In this document: positions 31,170 to 37,421 of the stretch, piece by piece
Layout: every line of letters begins with the position of its first letter
Numbering within the stretch: the stretch's first letter is position 1
DNA from: SZUA-217 sp964194555
Lineage (GTDB): Bacteria; Actinomycetota; Acidimicrobiia; Spongiisociales; ZC4RG35
Assembly: GCA_964194555.1 (NCBI GenBank)
Contig: CAXMMT010000033.1
Span: 1-37,421, forward strand
DNA length: 37,421 nucleotides
Direction of reading: 5' to 3'
Made by a program: the position numbers and the translations under genes
The notes under the pieces: generated by a model
What the model saw: only the letters and a program-made list of their open reading frames with translations
Databases searched by the model: none
What the model was told of the DNA's origin: nothing

Positions 31170-33125
31170 ATGACAAACCGTCTCGCCGAAGCCGCCTCTC
31201 CATATCTCCTCCAACACCAGGACAACCCGGTCGACTGGTACGAGTGGGGTGAGGAAGCCTTTGAGGAGGCTCGCAGGAGGGATGTCCCGATTCTTCTCAG
31301 CGTCGGGTACGCAGCCTGTCACTGGTGTCATGTGATGGCTCACGAGTCCTTCGAGGACCTCAAAACCGCCGGGGAGATGAACCAACTCTTCGTCAACGTC
31401 AAGGTGGACCGCGAGGAGCGCCCCGACGTCGACACCATCTACATGGAGGCCGTCCAGGCAATGACCGGACGAGGTGGATGGCCGATGACGGTCTGGATCG
31501 ACCACGACGGCCGACCCTTCTACGCGGGCACCTATTTTCCGAAGACTTCAGCACACGGAATGGCCAGTTTTCGTGAGGTCATCGCCGCGGTTTCTTCAGC
31601 CTGGGTGATGCGCCGCGACGTCGTGACGGAGCAGGCGGAGAAGTTTGTCGAGGCGATTACCAGGCAGACCCCATCTTCGGACCTACCCGGACCAGAAGAC
31701 CTCCACCTCGCTTACGACCAGATCGCTGACGGCTTCGACACTCATCACGGCGGTTTCGGCGGCGCTCCCAAGTTCCCCCAACAACCGGTCCTCGAGTTTC
31801 TCCTCAGAGTCCAGGATGAGCACTGGGCCCCACGTGCGGGCCACATGTTGATCAAGACTCTCGAGGAAATGGCCGCCGGCGGCATCCACGACCAGATTGG
31901 GGGCGGATTCGCCAGGTACTCGGTCGACCGGCACTGGCTCGTCCCCCACTTCGAGAAGATGCTCTACGACAACGCCCAACTAGCCCGTCTCTACGTCTGG
32001 GCCGGCATCGAGAACAAGCGACCGGATTTCGTTGAGGTGGCCCGGTACACGCTCGACTACCTGATGCGTGACCTGCGTCACCCCGAAGGTGGCTTCTACA
32101 GCTCTGAGGATGCCGACTCGGAGGGAGTCGAAGGCAAGTTCTATGTGTGGAGCCTCGAAGAGATTCACACGCTGCTCGGGGACAGAGCCGGCGAGATCTC
32201 GGAGTACTTCGGGGTGACCTCCGAGGGCAATTTCGAAGGCACCAACATCCTCAATGTGGTCGGTGATACCCCGCCGTCCGATTTGGGGCCCGTGAAGCAA
32301 ACGCTCCTCGAAGCTCGATCGAAGCGAGTCAGACCTGGCCTCGATGACAAGGTGATCGCCTCCTGGAACGGTCTCGCTATCCGGGCATTTGCCGAAGCTG
32401 GCGCGGCACTCAAAGACGACAGCCTGATCGAGGCGGCTGAAAAGGCTGCGGATTTCGTCCTCGAGCATCTGGTGGTTGACGGTCGGCTTATGCGCTCCTG
32501 GCGTCAGAGACGCACATCCGTTCCCGGGTTCCTCGACGATCACGCATCGATGGCGGTCGGCCTCTTCACTCTCTACGCAGCGACAGGCAATGTGAGGTGG
32601 TATGACACGGCGACGTGGTTGGTCTCCGAACTGCGCCGGTTCGCCAATCCGGCCGGCGGGTTCTTCGGCACTCCTGATGATGGCGAGACCCTTCTGAAGA
32701 GACCCGACGATTCAACAGACAACCCGCTCCCTTCGGGCAACGCCCTCGCGGCAGAGGCGCTGGTGATCGCGAGTCTCTACACGGGCGACCAGGAGACGTT
32801 TGCCGAGGCCGAGACGGCACTGGGCTCGGCCGCGCTCCTGATGCATCAGTACCCATCGATGGTGGGCCATCACCTCGCTGTCCTCTACTCCTCCAGCCAC
32901 ACCAAAGAGTTGGCGATCGTCGGCCCCGACTGGAAAGACCTCGCGGGCGTCCATTGGTCGAAGTACCGGCCTCATGTCGCCTTGGCGCCATCCGCTGTGG
33001 CAACCGATGGCGTGGCATTGCTCGCCAACAGAAGCGCTAAGGGGACACTGGCATACGTGTGTCAGGGATTTGTTTGTCAGCTACCGACATCCGACCCCGA
33101 TCTGCTCGCCGACCAGCTTGGCTGA
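31170..33125 (+). CDS. YyaL/SSP411-type thioredoxin-domain protein (DUF255)
   Basis: A 651-residue protein with an N-terminal thioredoxin-like DUF255 domain and a long (alpha/alpha)6-barrel resembling N-acyl-glucosamine epimerases. The start RLAEAASPYLLQHQDNPVDW, the motif YAACHWCHVMAHESFED (C50-x2-C53), GGWPMTVW, GGIHDQIGGGFARYSVD and HFEKMLYDNAQL are strongly conserved from bacteria to animals. The biochemical role is undefined (human SPATA20 relative). ATG at 31170 lacks a clear Shine-Dalgarno. Divergent from the redoxin operon. Confidence 0.95.
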   Translation: MTNRLAEAASPYLLQHQDNPVDWYEWGEEAFEEARRRDVPILLSVGYAACHWCHVMAHESFEDLKTAGEMNQLFVNVKVDREERPDVDTIYMEAVQAMTGRGGWPMTVWIDHDGRPFYAGTYFPKTSAHGMASFREVIAAVSSAWVMRRDVVTEQAEKFVEAITRQTPSSDLPGPEDLHLAYDQIADGFDTHHGGFGGAPKFPQQPVLEFLLRVQDEHWAPRAGHMLIKTLEEMAAGGIHDQIGGGFARYSVDRHWLVPHFEKMLYDNAQLARLYVWAGIENKRPDFVEVARYTLDYLMRDLRHPEGGFYSSEDADSEGVEGKFYVWSLEEIHTLLGDRAGEISEYFGVTSEGNFEGTNILNVVGDTPPSDLGPVKQTLLEARSKRVRPGLDDKVIASWNGLAIRAFAEAGAALKDDSLIEAAEKAADFVLEHLVVDGRLMRSWRQRRTSVPGFLDDHASMAVGLFTLYAATGNVRWYDTATWLVSELRRFANPAGGFFGTPDDGETLLKRPDDSTDNPLPSGNALAAEALVIASLYTGDQETFAEAETALGSAALLMHQYPSMVGHHLAVLYSSSHTKELAIVGPDWKDLAGVHWSKYRPHVALAPSAVATDGVALLANRSAKGTLAYVCQGFVCQLPTSDPDLLADQLG

Positions 33126-33184
33126 TTCCTGTACCGCCGCGTCCGTACCCTTTGAAACTCGGAGGGCGGGAAAAGAGGAGAACC

Positions 33185-33592
33185 ATGTCAACACCAGGAG
33201 AAACAGCCTCGCTGTATGCTGCTCTCGAGCAGGTTATCGGTCGGGAGCCGACAGAAACACTTATGGGACAACTACCCGCAGGAGGTCGCGTCGCCAGCAA
33301 GGACGATCTAAAGGCCTTGGAGGTCACCCTTCCCAAGGACTTCGATGCAAGGTTCGACGCGGTCGACCAGCGATTCGACGCTGTGGATCAACGGTTCGAA
33401 GTGATCGATAAGCGATTCGACGCTGTCGATAGACGATTCGAGCAGATCGACGATCACTTTCAGGCAATCGAAGACCGGCTACACCAGTTGCACTTCTCGA
33501 TGCATGGATACGCCCGCACTTTCGTCGTCACCCAGGTCACGTCGATCTTCGGAGCGGTCGGCCTGTTCTTCGGAATCAACCAGTTGATCTAG
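33185..33592 (+). CDS. coiled-coil heptad-repeat membrane protein
   Basis: A 135-residue protein of unknown function. Residues 56-104 are tandem 7-residue units of the form RFDAVDQ (about six to seven copies, some changed to RFEVIDK, RFEQIDD, HFQAIED), predicting a long coiled coil. At the DNA level these are diverged 21-bp repeats from 33352 to 33480. A C-terminal membrane helix (TQVTSIFGAVGLFFGINQLI) follows. Layout resembles DUF1640/CCDC90-type and Bdr-like tail-anchored coiled-coil proteins. ATG at 33185 has AGAGGAG 4 nt upstream. Its TAG stop lies inside the left end of repeat copy B. Confidence 0.82.
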   Translation: MSTPGETASLYAALEQVIGREPTETLMGQLPAGGRVASKDDLKALEVTLPKDFDARFDAVDQRFDAVDQRFEVIDKRFDAVDRRFEQIDDHFQAIEDRLHQLHFSMHGYARTFVVTQVTSIFGAVGLFFGINQLI

Positions 33593-33755
33593 TGGTGCGT
33601 CGTGCAGATAGCGCCCGCGTGTCTCTGAGTCATCGGCGTTATCTGGCCAGGACGCACAACGAAGGCGCAGCCTCAGCTGCGTCGAGGCGGAGGACGCCGC
33701 CAGGAGCGTTGAGGGCCGGAGAGATGCGGTGACTATTTGTGCGACGCACCACTAG
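33589..33755. repeat. dispersed TIR element, copy B (about 163 bp)
   Basis: Best-preserved copy. The left end CTAGTGGTGCGTCG and the right-end complement agree over 14 bp, and pairing continues to 23 positions with only G-T/G-U-type mismatches. Identical blocks with copy A are listed there; in this copy they lie at 33631-33640, 33649-33669, 33678-33695 and 33711-33724. An internal 8-bp hairpin spans 33664-33683 with a CTCA loop. CTAG at both termini could be a 4-bp target duplication or part of the inverted repeat. It provides the stop codon of the upstream gene and sits 15 bp before the VOC start. Confidence 0.8.
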
Positions 33756-33769
33756 CGGTTGAAAGCCTC

Positions 33770-34228
33770 ATGGTTTCACTCTCTCTCAACCATGCGGTCC
33801 TGTTCGTCAGCAATCTAGAAAAGGCCACGGCCTTCTATACCGACGTGCTGGGATTCAAGCCTCTCGCCGATGTCGAGGGTCTCCAGGCCGCCTTCTTCAC
33901 AGCGCCTGGATCAAGCAACCATCATGATCTCGGATTGTTCCAGACACCTGGGTCCAAGGCTCCGCGGGGCTCGGTTGGTCTGTATCACCTGGCCTGGGAA
34001 GTCGAGAAGCTGGCAGACGTCGTCGAGCTGCGAGACGCCCTGGTCACCGCAGGAAGCCTCACCGGCCAGTCCCACCACGGAGTGACCATCTCGATCTATG
34101 CGGCAGATCCTGATGGAAACGAGTTCGAGATCATGTGGACCTTGCCCCGTGACGCCTGGGGTGAGTACGCCGACAAGGGCGTGGTGATGCCCCTCGACCT
34201 GGAGGCGGAACTCGAACGCTGGGGTTAG
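33770..34228 (+). CDS. VOC superfamily (glyoxalase/dioxygenase) protein
   Basis: A 152-residue vicinal-oxygen-chelate protein with two beta-alpha-beta-beta-beta modules. H8 in LNHAVLFVSNLEKATAFYTD, the His in LYHLAWEVE and the Glu in DPDGNEFEIMW are the expected metal ligands. It is closest in pattern to extradiol-dioxygenase-like or ring-cleavage proteins; substrate unknown. ATG at 33770 has a GAAAG at 6 nt; a TTG eleven codons earlier would lie inside repeat copy B and is unlikely. Confidence 0.88.
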   Translation: MVSLSLNHAVLFVSNLEKATAFYTDVLGFKPLADVEGLQAAFFTAPGSSNHHDLGLFQTPGSKAPRGSVGLYHLAWEVEKLADVVELRDALVTAGSLTGQSHHGVTISIYAADPDGNEFEIMWTLPRDAWGEYADKGVVMPLDLEAELERWG

Positions 34229-34607
34229 CTGGCATCTCCCCTGGCTCTCTGGGTCGGTGATCTTGCAATCCGTTCGGCGTGGCCACTTCGGCTCTCCGTT
34301 TCTACGAGACCAAAGGGCTGATCCAGTCTGAGCGGACCGACGGCAACCAGCGGAGATACCTCCGCGCGACTCTGCGACGGGTTGCTCTCATCCGGGCCGG
34401 CCAGGAACTGGGTCTGTCGCTTGCCGAGCTGGCGGATGCATTGGCGACCCTCCCCCTGACAGAACGCCGTCCAAGAAAGATTGGAAACGACTCTCTCGCG
34501 CACGGCGACAGCGGCTCGATGGCCAGATCGCCGAGTTGACAGCGCTGCGCGATGATCTGATCGACTGCATCGGGTGTCTAGCCTGCGGCGGCGATGGATA
34601 TCTTTGA
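34229..34607 (+). pseudogene. MerR/SoxR-like regulator disrupted by two frameshifts
   Basis: Three reading frames join into one MerR-family protein. Before 34278 the frame reads WVGDLAIRS; from 34279 it reads VATSALRFYETKGLIQSERT and continues to LPLTERRP; from 34473 it reads KKDWKRLSRARRQRLDGQI and ends LIDCIGCLACGGDGYL at 34607. Each step is a one-base loss (near 34277 and 34471). The SoxR-type cysteine cluster is altered to CIGCLAC, where SoxR has C-x2-C-x-C-x5-C. No standard start precedes the first segment. The 3' end overlaps the cystathionine-synthase-like start by 14 bp. It is either a decaying gene or has two sequencing errors. Confidence 0.75.
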
Positions 34608-35553
34608 AGACGTCACCGCCGCCATCGGCAACACCCCGCTTGTCCGCCTCTCTCGAATACATGGGGCCGGAAACCTCGTGGCCAAGCTGGAATACGCCAA
34701 CCCGGGTGGCTCCATCAAGGAGCGGATCGCAGTCACGATGATCGACAAGGCAGAGGCAGACGGGCTTCTCGAGCCGGGTGGCACCATCGTTGAGCCGACG
34801 TCCGGAAACACGGGAGTCGGGCTGGCGCTCGTCGGCGCCGTTCGCGGATATCGAGTCATCTGCACCGTGCCGGACAAGGTGTCCAAGGAGAAATTGGATC
34901 TGCTCAGGGCCTATGGGGTCGAGGTGATAGTCACCCCAACTGATCTCCTCCCCGACCATCCGGACTCGTACTACGGCGTTGCCTCTCGATTGGTCGATGA
35001 GATCGAAGGCGCCTTCCAGCCCGACCAGTATTTCAACATGGCCAATCCGAAGGCTCACTATGAGACGACCGGGCCGGAGATATGGCGCCAGACCGAGGGA
35101 CAGGTAGACGTTTTTGTCACCGGTGTGGGAACCGGGGGAACCATCAGTGGAGCCGGGCGGTACCTGAAGGAGCAGAAGTCGTCGATCGAGGTGGTCGGCG
35201 CCGATCCCGAAGGATCCATCTACACGAGCGGACCCGAAGGCAATTTACACCAGTACTTGGTGGAGGGTGTTGGTGAGGATTTCTACCCAGAAACGGTCGA
35301 ACTAGAGGTCATCGACAGATTCATCGAGATCTCCGACGCCGAGTCCTTCGCAATGGCGCGACGGCTTGCGCAGAGAGAAGGTGTCTTGACGGGCGGATCG
35401 GGAGGAATGGCAGTAGAGGCCGCTTTGAGAGTCGCCGACGAGAACACCGAGAGGCTGGTGGTCGTGATAATCCCCGATTCTGGGCGGGGTTATCTGTCCA
35501 AGATCTTCAACGACCAATGGATGCTCGATCACGGATTCGAGGCCGTCAAATAG
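34594..35553 (+). CDS. PLP-dependent cystathionine beta-synthase / cysteine synthase
   Basis: A 319-residue fold-type II PLP enzyme of sulfur amino-acid metabolism. The Schiff-base lysine is K42 in NPGGSIKERIA; EPTSGNTGVGLALVGA binds the substrate carboxylate; TGVGTGGTISGAGRYLKE is the phosphate loop; LTGGSGGMAVEAAL lies near the C-terminus. The YLVEGVGEDFYP segment is CBS-like rather than CysK-like. The regulatory tandem CBS domains of longer homologues are absent; the gene stops at TAG with a terminator, so this looks natural. No Shine-Dalgarno; the start overlaps the broken MerR-like gene. Confidence 0.88.
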   Translation: MDIFEDVTAAIGNTPLVRLSRIHGAGNLVAKLEYANPGGSIKERIAVTMIDKAEADGLLEPGGTIVEPTSGNTGVGLALVGAVRGYRVICTVPDKVSKEKLDLLRAYGVEVIVTPTDLLPDHPDSYYGVASRLVDEIEGAFQPDQYFNMANPKAHYETTGPEIWRQTEGQVDVFVTGVGTGGTISGAGRYLKEQKSSIEVVGADPEGSIYTSGPEGNLHQYLVEGVGEDFYPETVELEVIDRFIEISDAESFAMARRLAQREGVLTGGSGGMAVEAALRVADENTERLVVVIIPDSGRGYLSKIFNDQWMLDHGFEAVK

Positions 35554-35583
35554 AGAGCCCCCGCTTTTGGGGCGAGGGCTCTC
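35553..35583 (+). terminator. terminator after the cystathionine-synthase-like gene
   Basis: GAGAGCCC at 35553-35560 pairs with GGGCTCTC at 35576-35583; the stem extends inward to 11 of 12 positions around a TTTT-containing loop. Only a short T-run (CAGTTTTGG) follows about 10 nt later, so efficiency is uncertain. Confidence 0.6.
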
Positions 35584-35855
35584 ACGAACTCAGTTTTGGC
35601 GTTTCTCGACGTGCGCCACGGTGGACGAAGTCCGTGGTAGCCATAACCGGGTGGTCCGAGTTTGAAGTCGCCACCTGTCCCTGAGCGGGACGAGCAGCAC
35701 TAGCGGTCAGCGCCGCTCAGCGCTCGACCACCTCCAGAGTCCTAAAACATTCATGCAATTTCGGACCACCTCCTTTCTCTGGTATTGAGATTGTGCCACA
35801 CCAGGGGCACAAGGGAGAGTGATTTGTGTATGTTCGCCTCCATGAAGGTCACTAA
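35584..35855. other. gene-free region upstream of the lipoprotein gene
   Basis: 272 bp with no supported gene on either strand. It holds several short hairpins (GTCCC-TGAGC-GGGAC at 35677; GTGCC..GGCAC near 35794-35811) and a TATGTT hexamer about 20 nt before the lipoprotein start. The T/A-rich stretch near 35740-35790 is the likeliest promoter area, but I cannot place a -35. Confidence 0.4.
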
Positions 35856-36356
35856 ATGAGAACACCGAAGCATCGATGGGTCGCACTCTCCACACTCCTG
35901 GTCATGACACTGGCTGCATGCTCACCAGCAACTTTGACCGAGCAGATCCTCGAAGGCCAGGAAGGCGTCGGCAACGTCGAGATCGATGAGGAAGACGGCA
36001 CCGTCAAAATCGAGATAGAGAGCGAGGACGGTGAAGCGTCCGTTGTCATTGGCGGTGGAGAGGTCCCCGACGGGTTCCCCATTCCGATAGCCGATGGTGG
36101 AACGGTGACGGCGGTCATGGAACAGCAGTCCGATTTCTCGGTCTCACTCAGTTACGACGGTTCCGACTACGACAGGGTCAAGGCCTTCTATGAGGATTGG
36201 ATTGACGCCAGCGGTTTTGAGGTGGTCAACAAGTTTGAAACCTCTGCGCCAAAGTCCATGTCATGGGGTCTCGAGGACGGAGACGCCTCGTACAACATCA
36301 CCATGAGCGGGGCCAGCGAGGAGACATTCGTCATCCTGTTTGTGACGAACAGTTAG
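35856..36356 (+). CDS. lipoprotein, unknown function
   Basis: A 166-residue exported lipoprotein. A basic N-terminus and hydrophobic core lead to the lipobox LAAC with lipid-bearing C22. The mature protein is acidic (many E/D, residues 35-65), then carries a domain with VPDGFPIPIADGGTV and a DYDRVKAFYEDWIDASGFEV helix. Such short secreted domains are frequent in actinobacteria but I do not recognise this one. ATG has GAAGG at about 10 nt. Its stop overlaps that of the convergent XRE gene by 3 bp. Confidence 0.8.
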   Translation: MRTPKHRWVALSTLLVMTLAACSPATLTEQILEGQEGVGNVEIDEEDGTVKIEIESEDGEASVVIGGGEVPDGFPIPIADGGTVTAVMEQQSDFSVSLSYDGSDYDRVKAFYEDWIDASGFEVVNKFETSAPKSMSWGLEDGDASYNITMSGASEETFVILFVTNS

Positions 36357-36958
36357 AGCCGGAGACTTCCAAAGAAGTCATCCCACCATGCACCCAGAGA
36401 ACCTAGCCCCTCGGTGGCGGCCCAAACAAAGGCGATGCCAAGGGCGACCAGAATGACAATCGTCGCCAGGTTTCGGACCCGATAGAGCCGGCGCTGGGAC
36501 CGATCCTCCATATAGGACGGCTCGTGTGCGGGGGGCAACGTGGTGGTGACCACGTGCGGCTCTGGAGGGGCAACGTAGGTTGGGACCTCAGTACCCGCCG
36601 GCTCGGTCATCGGGGTGGGCTCGGCCAAAAGGATCGAGGCGGGTTCGGGTTCAGCCTCTTCTGGTATTTCTGGCGGCTCGTCGTCCGGGCTCAGGCTTGC
36701 CAGCTCCTGTTCGATAGTCGGGCTGGTCTCGACCTCGGGTTGCGGTTGGCCCGCTTTCTCGAACAAAGTCCGCTCGTCAATACCCAGGATCGCGGACAAG
36801 GTGGTGATCACATGGGGATCGTTGGGGTGACTGTTATCCCGCTCCCATGAGCGAACGGTGCTTGGCGAACGACCAACCAGTTCTCCGAGCTTGGTCTGAC
36901 TCAGGCCAAGCTTGGTGCGGCGGTAACGGACTGTCCGTCCGAAGGTTCTCACAGGCAT
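36353..36958 (-). CDS. XRE-type HTH protein with C-terminal membrane helix
   Basis: A 201-residue membrane-anchored regulator. An N-terminal Cro/CI helix-turn-helix (RYRRTKLGLSQTKLGELVGR, then SPSTVRSWER) is followed by a long Pro/Glu-rich linker (about residues 75-155). A single membrane helix near the C-terminus (LATIVILVALGIAFVWAAT) and a short Trp-rich tail complete it. The layout recalls RodZ, but the extracytoplasmic domain is missing. ATG at 36958 is preferred; GTG at 36979 is also in frame and neither has a good Shine-Dalgarno. Overlaps the convergent lipoprotein gene's stop. Confidence 0.8.
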   Translation of the reverse strand: MPVRTFGRTVRYRRTKLGLSQTKLGELVGRSPSTVRSWERDNSHPNDPHVITTLSAILGIDERTLFEKAGQPQPEVETSPTIEQELASLSPDDEPPEIPEEAEPEPASILLAEPTPMTEPAGTEVPTYVAPPEPHVVTTTLPPAHEPSYMEDRSQRRLYRVRNLATIVILVALGIAFVWAATEGLGSLGAWWDDFFGSLRL

Positions 36959-37044
36959 CCAACAAGAAATGTTATCCACCAGGCCAATAGTTCCCCGGCC
37001 AAACCTCGAACCTCAGTTTGTAAGACCCATATCCGGGCTGAACA

Positions 37045-37069
37045 ACCTCAGGCTCGACAGACCTGAGGT
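37045..37069. terminator. 8-bp hairpin upstream of tRNA-Sec
   Basis: ACCTCAGG (37045-37052) pairs perfectly with CCTGAGGT (37062-37069). On the minus strand it is followed by TGTT only, so it could be a weak terminator for leftward transcription or part of the tRNA promoter region. Confidence 0.35.
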
Positions 37070-37094
37070 CTGCCTAACCTCGTGGCCTCACCAT

Positions 37095-37190
37095 GGAGGC
37101 GTCCGGACGCCTGGTGGGTCCCCCGGTCTTCAAAACCGGTGAGAGGCCGATTCGGTCTCTGGCGGGTTCGATTCCCGTCCGCCTCCGCCA
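37095..37190 (+). tRNA. selC: tRNA-Sec, anticodon TCA
   Basis: A 96-nt selenocysteine tRNA. The long acceptor stem starts GGAGGCG and pairs with CGCCTCC; the discriminator G and encoded CCA end at 37190. The anticodon arm CCGGT-CTTCAAA-ACCGG holds TCA at 37130-37132. A long variable arm runs 37141-37160 and the T-arm loop is TTCGATT. The eighth acceptor pair is a mismatch (T/C) in this reading. The gene implies SelA, SelB and SelD elsewhere in the genome. Opposite-strand frames across it give the usual spurious proteins. Confidence 0.95.
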
Positions 37191-37421
37191 CCATGTAGCT
37201 ATTGACGTTTCGGGCTTCTCCTCTGTCTGAACTCGATTCTCCCCGGAGCGCAGCCGCTGTAGCTCGTAGCAATACGGTTGCAGATCTGATCCACACACCG
37301 CCCTGTTGGAGATAATCCGAGACCGAAGCATTCACACATTCGGTGACGGAGCGGATCGAGACGATTTCCGTCTGAGGTTCGGGGCTACGAGATTCGATCC
37401 CGCTAGAGGGCAATAGGCGCC
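37191..37421. other. region downstream of tRNA-Sec, no supported gene
   Basis: 231 bp to the window edge. Minus-strand open frames run across it and through the tRNA and are not protein-like. I see no integrase or repeated tRNA 3' end that would mark an attachment site. Confidence 0.4.

Noticed and set aside
35690..35740. CACTAGCGGTC and nearby inverted bases as a possible degenerate repeat
   Set aside because: The match to AGTGGT ends is too short and no internal blocks are present.
36533..36559. ACGTGGT..ACCACGT inverted repeat
   Set aside because: It is inside the XRE coding region, where it encodes the Val/Thr-rich linker; no regulatory context.
37048..37413. 121-residue minus-strand open frame
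   Set aside because: It reads through the tRNA-Sec gene and has no protein-like composition; such frames are common artefacts over tRNA genes.
1..37421. CRISPR arrays, prophage or a complete insertion sequence
   Set aside because: No regularly spaced direct repeats, transposase, integrase or phage structural gene could be recognised anywhere in the window.

Overview
The window looks like chromosomal DNA of a moderately high-GC actinobacterium (Actinomycetota). The signs are a MutT1-type Nudix/histidine-phosphatase fusion of the mycobacterial kind, a SigB/HrdB-type sigma factor, Tad-pilus genes, many GTG/TTG starts with start-stop overlaps, and several -10 hexamers only 5-7 nt from start codons (leaderless style). 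The class is uncertain; an uncultured Acidimicrobiia-like lineage is my guess. I see no phage, plasmid, CRISPR array or complete insertion sequence.

Layout. 1-1219: left end of a Tad (type IVc pilus) locus, with a truncated cpaF ATPase preceded by a CpaE-like gene. 1276-8518: housekeeping genes (HAD phosphatase, chorismate mutase/prephenate dehydrogenase, ispD, a GDPD / exported protein / GNAT operon, HU with a clear terminator, a crotonase, DUF3237, a phosphoribosyltransferase). 8522-13602: an APH-fold kinase, an MMPL/RND transporter and a HisC-type aminotransferase. 13685-17521: a fused E1alpha-E1beta 2-oxoacid dehydrogenase, a LOG-family protein, a small zinc-ribbon protein and mutT1. 17542-22318: an asymmetric heterodimeric ABC exporter and a sigma factor. 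22429-31094: a long minus-strand block with two small membrane or META-domain genes, a TetR / (hydrolase-glycosyltransferase fusion) / NTF2-like operon, a DUF1326-DUF2182 metal-binding-type pair with an exposed promoter and two palindromes, an MFS exporter, a metallo-beta-lactamase-fold hydrolase, a SixA-like phosphatase and a redoxin. 31170-36356: a YyaL-type thioredoxin-fold protein, a heptad-repeat membrane protein, a VOC protein, a frameshifted MerR/SoxR-like gene, a cystathionine beta-synthase-like enzyme and a lipoprotein. 36353-37190: a membrane-anchored XRE protein and a tRNA-Sec gene.

Most unusual signals. (1) A dispersed intergenic element of about 164 bp, with terminal inverted repeats and a compensatory base-pair change in an internal hairpin, occurs at 2052-2218 and 33589-33755; a 39-bp ends-only form lies at 16316-16354. 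(2) A single polypeptide joins an alpha/beta hydrolase to a GT-B glycosyltransferase under TetR-type control. (3) E1alpha and E1beta are fused. (4) The DUF1326-DUF2182 pair has a well-formed promoter and two operator-like palindromes. (5) selC is present, so the cell probably makes selenoproteins, though none is visible here.

All functional calls come from reading motifs by eye. No database search was run.
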